A stretch of DNA of 18,306 nucleotides from Bacteroidales bacterium UBA1187 (GTDB lineage Bacteria > Bacteroidota > Bacteroidia > Bacteroidales > Paludibacteraceae): the NCBI GenBank assembly GCA_002309835.1, contig DBYL01000025.1, positions 111,918 to 130,223 on the forward strand. The letters are read 5' to 3'. Below are positions 15,950 to 18,306 of the stretch, one piece after another. Position 1 is the first letter of the stretch. Each line of letters opens with the position of its first letter. The translations under genes were made by a program, and so were the position numbers. A model generated the notes under the pieces. The model was not told the origin of the DNA. It did no database searches and worked only from the letters and a program-made list of their open reading frames with translations.

Positions 15950-16639
15950 TTAGGCATTCTTCTTCTCGCGGAGGAGAGATTTCATACCCTTAACAGACGT
16001 CTCTACGTACTCGTTCGGCTCTGCTGCGCAGTACAACTTGTCGCCCGGAACGGTGATTGCGAAACGGAAGGTATCTACGTTTACGAGAATAGCCTTGTCT
16101 TGCTTGTCGTCCCAAGTCTCCGTCTCAACGGTATCCGAAGAAGTAGAAACGTTGGTTACATCTTTGTAGAAGTACTCCTCAGTAGCCTCACGCTTGCCAT
16201 CCTCATCGAAGTTAGCAGTGTACTGATACAGATAAATCTGAGTAGAACTGAAGAACAACCAGGAAATCTGATATTTCGAGCTGCGCCACAGGTCATCTTT
16301 ACCCTTCTTGGAGAAGCTGTTCTTGTCGAATACAAAACCTTCCAAATGTACCGGCTCTACTTCCTGAATCTCGCTCTCGTCCAGACCGATTTTGTCAATC
16401 GCTTTCTGACGGAAATCATTCTTTGCGATGAAATCCTGAATCATCTTGTCATACTCTGCATCAGAGATCGGTTTCTTCCAAAGGAAACCCGGTTCGTTGC
16501 AGAAATAGCGGATAACTGCCTTCTGGTCATCCGAACGGCCGATGATACGCTCTTTCACCCATTTCGAGTCATTGTAATGGGTCATACGCCATGCAACCCA
16601 GCAACCTACGATCAAAATAATGATAAGTAATGCTACCAT
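15950..16639 (-). CDS. single-pass membrane protein of unknown function
   Basis: No family recognised. The 229-aa protein has one N-terminal membrane helix (about 2-18) followed by basic residues, which by the positive-inside rule puts the soluble part in the cytoplasm. The soluble part is acidic and lysine-rich. A helical segment (about 25-90: ERIIGRSDDQKAV, AEYDKMIQDFIAKN) is followed by a beta-rich region (FVFDKNSF, YQISWLFFSSTQIYLYQYTANF, TFRFAITVPGDKLY). It ends in a basic helix. It is the promoter-proximal gene of the SPFH cluster but is separated from the SPFH gene by 95 nt and a strong hairpin, so it may be made in excess or independently. Confidence 0.82.
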   Translation of the reverse strand: MVALLIIILIVGCWVAWRMTHYNDSKWVKERIIGRSDDQKAVIRYFCNEPGFLWKKPISDAEYDKMIQDFIAKNDFRQKAIDKIGLDESEIQEVEPVHLEGFVFDKNSFSKKGKDDLWRSSKYQISWLFFSSTQIYLYQYTANFDEDGKREATEEYFYKDVTNVSTSSDTVETETWDDKQDKAILVNVDTFRFAITVPGDKLYCAAEPNEYVETSVKGMKSLLREKKNA

Positions 16640-16716
16640 AATGATAATAAATTTAATTGTTAATAAAAAGAGTTTGTTTGTATGGTTTGTTGTGTTTTTA
16701 TGCTACAAATCGGTGG

Positions 16717-16748
16717 CAAAGATACGCAATAATTTTCAATTACGCAAA
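16717..16748 (-). promoter_or_regulatory. promoter of the SPFH cluster
   Basis: On the minus strand TTTG (16748-16745), a 20-nt spacer and TATCTTTG (16724-16717). Transcription should begin near 16710, giving a leader of about 70 nt before the ATG at 16639. It is divergent from the trpB promoter. Confidence 0.7.
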
Positions 16749-16795
16749 TATTTGAGGAACTTTTTTACATTTTTTTTGTATTTTTGACTAATTTC

Positions 16796-16826
16796 TTGCG
16801 TATATGCTATTTTTTGTGTACCTTTG
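16796..16826 (+). promoter_or_regulatory. promoter of trpB
   Basis: TTG at 16796-16798, a 20-nt spacer and TACCTTTG at 16819-16826. The site and its flanks closely resemble the sulP promoter (31 of 40 positions from 16792). The predicted leader is about 43 nt, AT-rich, without a Shine-Dalgarno sequence and too short for a tryptophan attenuator or riboswitch. Confidence 0.75.
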
Positions 16827-16875
16827 CGCTCACTTTTGAAATTTAAGGTACAAGTATTATCATTTTTTTACACGT

Positions 16876-18198
16876 ATGAGCAAACAAAAGCGTTTTCTAT
16901 TGGACGAGAGCGAACTGCCTCGCCAATGGTACAACATCGTAGCGGATATGAAGAACAAACCGCTTCCTCCCCTTAATCCTGCTACGAAGGAACCGTTAAC
17001 GGCTGAAGACTTGGCACATATCTTCGCAGCCGAGTGTGCAAAACAGGAATTAGACCAGACGCATGCCTGGATAGATATACCCGAAGAAGTACTGGAGCGC
17101 TATAAATCCTATCGTTCTACTCCACTCGTACGTGCATACGCACTCGAGGAGGCGTTAGGCACGCCCGCGCATATTTATTTTAAAAATGAGAGTGTCAATC
17201 CGCTCGGCTCGCATAAGATCAACTCCGCCCTGCCTCAATGCTACTATTGCAAGCAGGAGGGAACGACCAATGTGACCACCGAGACCGGAGCCGGTCAATG
17301 GGGCGCTGCGCTCAGTTATGCCGCCAAGGCTTTCGGACTCGAGTGCGCTGTCTATCAGGTGAAGATCTCCATGCAGCAGAAGCCTTACCGCAGCTCGATC
17401 ATGCGCACCTTTGGTGCGACTGTAGAAGGTTCGCCCTCTATGTCCACACGCGCAGGAAAAGATATCATCACTCGCGACCCGATGCATCCGGGTTCTCTGG
17501 GAACGGCTATCTCGGAGGCCGTCGAACTGGCGACTACCACGCCGAACTGCAAATATACCCTTGGCTCCGTACTCAACCACGTAGCGCTGCATCAGACCGT
17601 CATCGGTCTGGAGGCAGAGAAGCAGATGGAGAAGGCCGGCGAATACCCCGATACCGTCATCGCATGCTTCGGCGGTGGAAGTAACTTCGGAGGCATCGCT
17701 TTCCCCTTCATGCGGCATACGCTGCTGGAAGGCAAAAAGACAGAGTTCATCGCGGCAGAACCGAGCAGTTGTCCGAAGCTTACCAAAGGTAAGTTTGAGT
17801 ACGATTTCGGTGATGCAGCCGGTTATACCCCGCTGCTGCCGATGTATACGCTGGGTCACGACTTCAAGCCGGCGAATATCCACGCCGGAGGTCTCCGTTA
17901 CCATGGAGCCGGCATGATTGTCAGCCAGCTGCTCAAGGATGGCTATATGCGCGGAGAAGACATCCCGCAGACGGAGTCTTTCCAAGCCGGTCTGCTCTTT
18001 GCGCGCACCGAAGGCATCATCCCCGCTCCGGAGAGCTGCCATGCTATCGCAGCCACTATTCGCGAAGCGAACAAATGCAAGGAATCCGGCGAAGCGAAAG
18101 TCATCCTCTTTAACCTCAGCGGTCACGGCCTGATAGATATGACGGCCTATGACAGTTTCCTCAACGGAGACCTCACCGACCCGGAGTTTAAAGGATAA
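16876..18198 (+). CDS. trpB: tryptophan synthase beta chain, TrpB2 type
   Basis: PLP-dependent enzyme that joins indole and serine to make tryptophan. The 440-aa length and the N-terminal extension (LPRQWYNIVADM, then PPLNPATKEPL) mark the TrpB2 subgroup rather than the about 400-aa TrpB1 that pairs tightly with TrpA. Seen in the sequence are the PLP lysine in PLGSHK114INSA, the indole-site glutamate in TE136TGAGQWG, and the phosphate-binding GGGSNFGG at 266-273. It has its own promoter and terminator and no trpA or other trp gene beside it, so it may act alone, for example in indole salvage. The chemistry is secure from the family; the physiological role is inferred. Confidence 0.94.
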   Translation: MSKQKRFLLDESELPRQWYNIVADMKNKPLPPLNPATKEPLTAEDLAHIFAAECAKQELDQTHAWIDIPEEVLERYKSYRSTPLVRAYALEEALGTPAHIYFKNESVNPLGSHKINSALPQCYYCKQEGTTNVTTETGAGQWGAALSYAAKAFGLECAVYQVKISMQQKPYRSSIMRTFGATVEGSPSMSTRAGKDIITRDPMHPGSLGTAISEAVELATTTPNCKYTLGSVLNHVALHQTVIGLEAEKQMEKAGEYPDTVIACFGGGSNFGGIAFPFMRHTLLEGKKTEFIAAEPSSCPKLTKGKFEYDFGDAAGYTPLLPMYTLGHDFKPANIHAGGLRYHGAGMIVSQLLKDGYMRGEDIPQTESFQAGLLFARTEGIIPAPESCHAIAATIREANKCKESGEAKVILFNLSGHGLIDMTAYDSFLNGDLTDPEFKG

Positions 18199-18218
18199 AA
18201 CAACGCCACATAAAAAGC

Positions 18219-18247
18219 AAAAGAGTCGCAGTTTTGCGACTCTTTTT
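18219..18247 (+). terminator. intrinsic terminator after trpB
   Basis: A perfect 12-bp stem (AAAAGAGTCGCA paired with TGCGACTCTTTT) with a 4-nt loop GTTT ends in five T residues at 18243-18247, 20 nt after the trpB stop. It is a canonical rho-independent terminator, and with A and T runs on both sides it may work in both directions. Confidence 0.9.
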
Positions 18248-18273
18248 GTGATTAGATTCACGGATTTCTTCGT

Positions 18274-18298
18274 AATCCTGCGTGATCCATGCAGGATT
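18274..18298. repeat. inverted repeat at the right edge
   Basis: AATCCTGC and GCAGGATT form perfect 8-bp arms around a 9-nt centre. The stretch from 18248 to the edge has no gene start I can recognise. On the minus strand CAGGTTTGAATCCTG at the edge vaguely resembles a tRNA T-arm, but position 56 would be T instead of the near-invariant C. Confidence 0.4.
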
Positions 18299-18306
18299 CA
18301 AACCTG

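Noticed and set aside
16827..16875. Tryptophan leader peptide or riboswitch before trpB
   Set aside because: The predicted leader is only about 43 nt, AT-rich, with no Trp codon run and no stable hairpin.
17155..18261. Long minus-strand open frame (368 codons) opposite trpB
   Set aside because: Antisense shadow of the trpB codons; no recognisable domain and it runs through the trpB terminator.
18283..18306. 3' end of a minus-strand tRNA at the right edge
   Set aside because: A 7-nt loop TTTGAAT between CAGG and CCTG resembles a T-arm, but the invariant C56 is replaced by T, no CCA follows, and the 5' two-thirds lie outside the window; it cannot be supported.

Overview
The window looks like a chromosomal housekeeping segment of a strictly or mainly anaerobic member of the Bacteroidales (Bacteroidota). 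Six promoter-like sites of the Bacteroidota sigma-ABfr type (TTTG or TTG, 19-20 nt, TAnnTTTG) are visible. Most start codons lack a Shine-Dalgarno sequence and follow AT-rich leaders. The gene set also fits: a TamL-type lipoprotein Omp85, a CotH protein with a type IX secretion-like C-terminus, an lpxK/msbA lipid A block, a rubredoxin-first rubrerythrin and a TrpB2-type tryptophan synthase beta. No tRNA, rRNA, CRISPR array, insertion sequence or phage gene was recognised.

Layout. (1) 1-3846, plus strand: a SulP anion transporter overlaps a secreted CotH-family protein by 4 bp, followed 36 nt later by a rubrerythrin. A divergent promoter at the left edge serves something outside the window. 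(2) 3880-12498, minus strand: six tightly packed genes read tamL - rnhB - sppA - lpxK - msbA - mnmA. This is an envelope-biogenesis operon: outer-membrane assembly, inner-membrane proteolysis, lipid A 4'-phosphorylation and lipid A-core flipping, with an RNA/DNA hybrid nuclease and a tRNA thiolase as passengers. (3) 12611-13360, plus strand: a TrmH/SpoU-type RNA 2'-O-methyltransferase, divergent from tamL. (4) 13362-16639, minus strand: four little-known genes (single-pass membrane protein; SPFH protein with a C-terminal SHOCT-like module; four-helix membrane protein; zinc-ribbon/TPR protein). This is the best candidate in the window for an undescribed system. A strong hairpin separates the first gene from the other three. 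(5) 16876-18198, plus strand: TrpB2, closed by a strong intrinsic terminator.

Two cross-cutting patterns are the most interesting things I saw. First, short tandem heptanucleotide repeats with different unit sequences occur at five places. Three lie at gene junctions, where they supply stop codons and sometimes start codons; two lie inside coding sequences (mnmA, trmH) in what look like tolerated insertions. Because 7 is not a multiple of 3, successive units rotate the reading frame. Second, the tamL/trmH divergent promoters share an 18-bp perfect palindrome that provides both -33 boxes at the same 19-nt spacing. All identifications come from reading motifs by eye; no database search was run.
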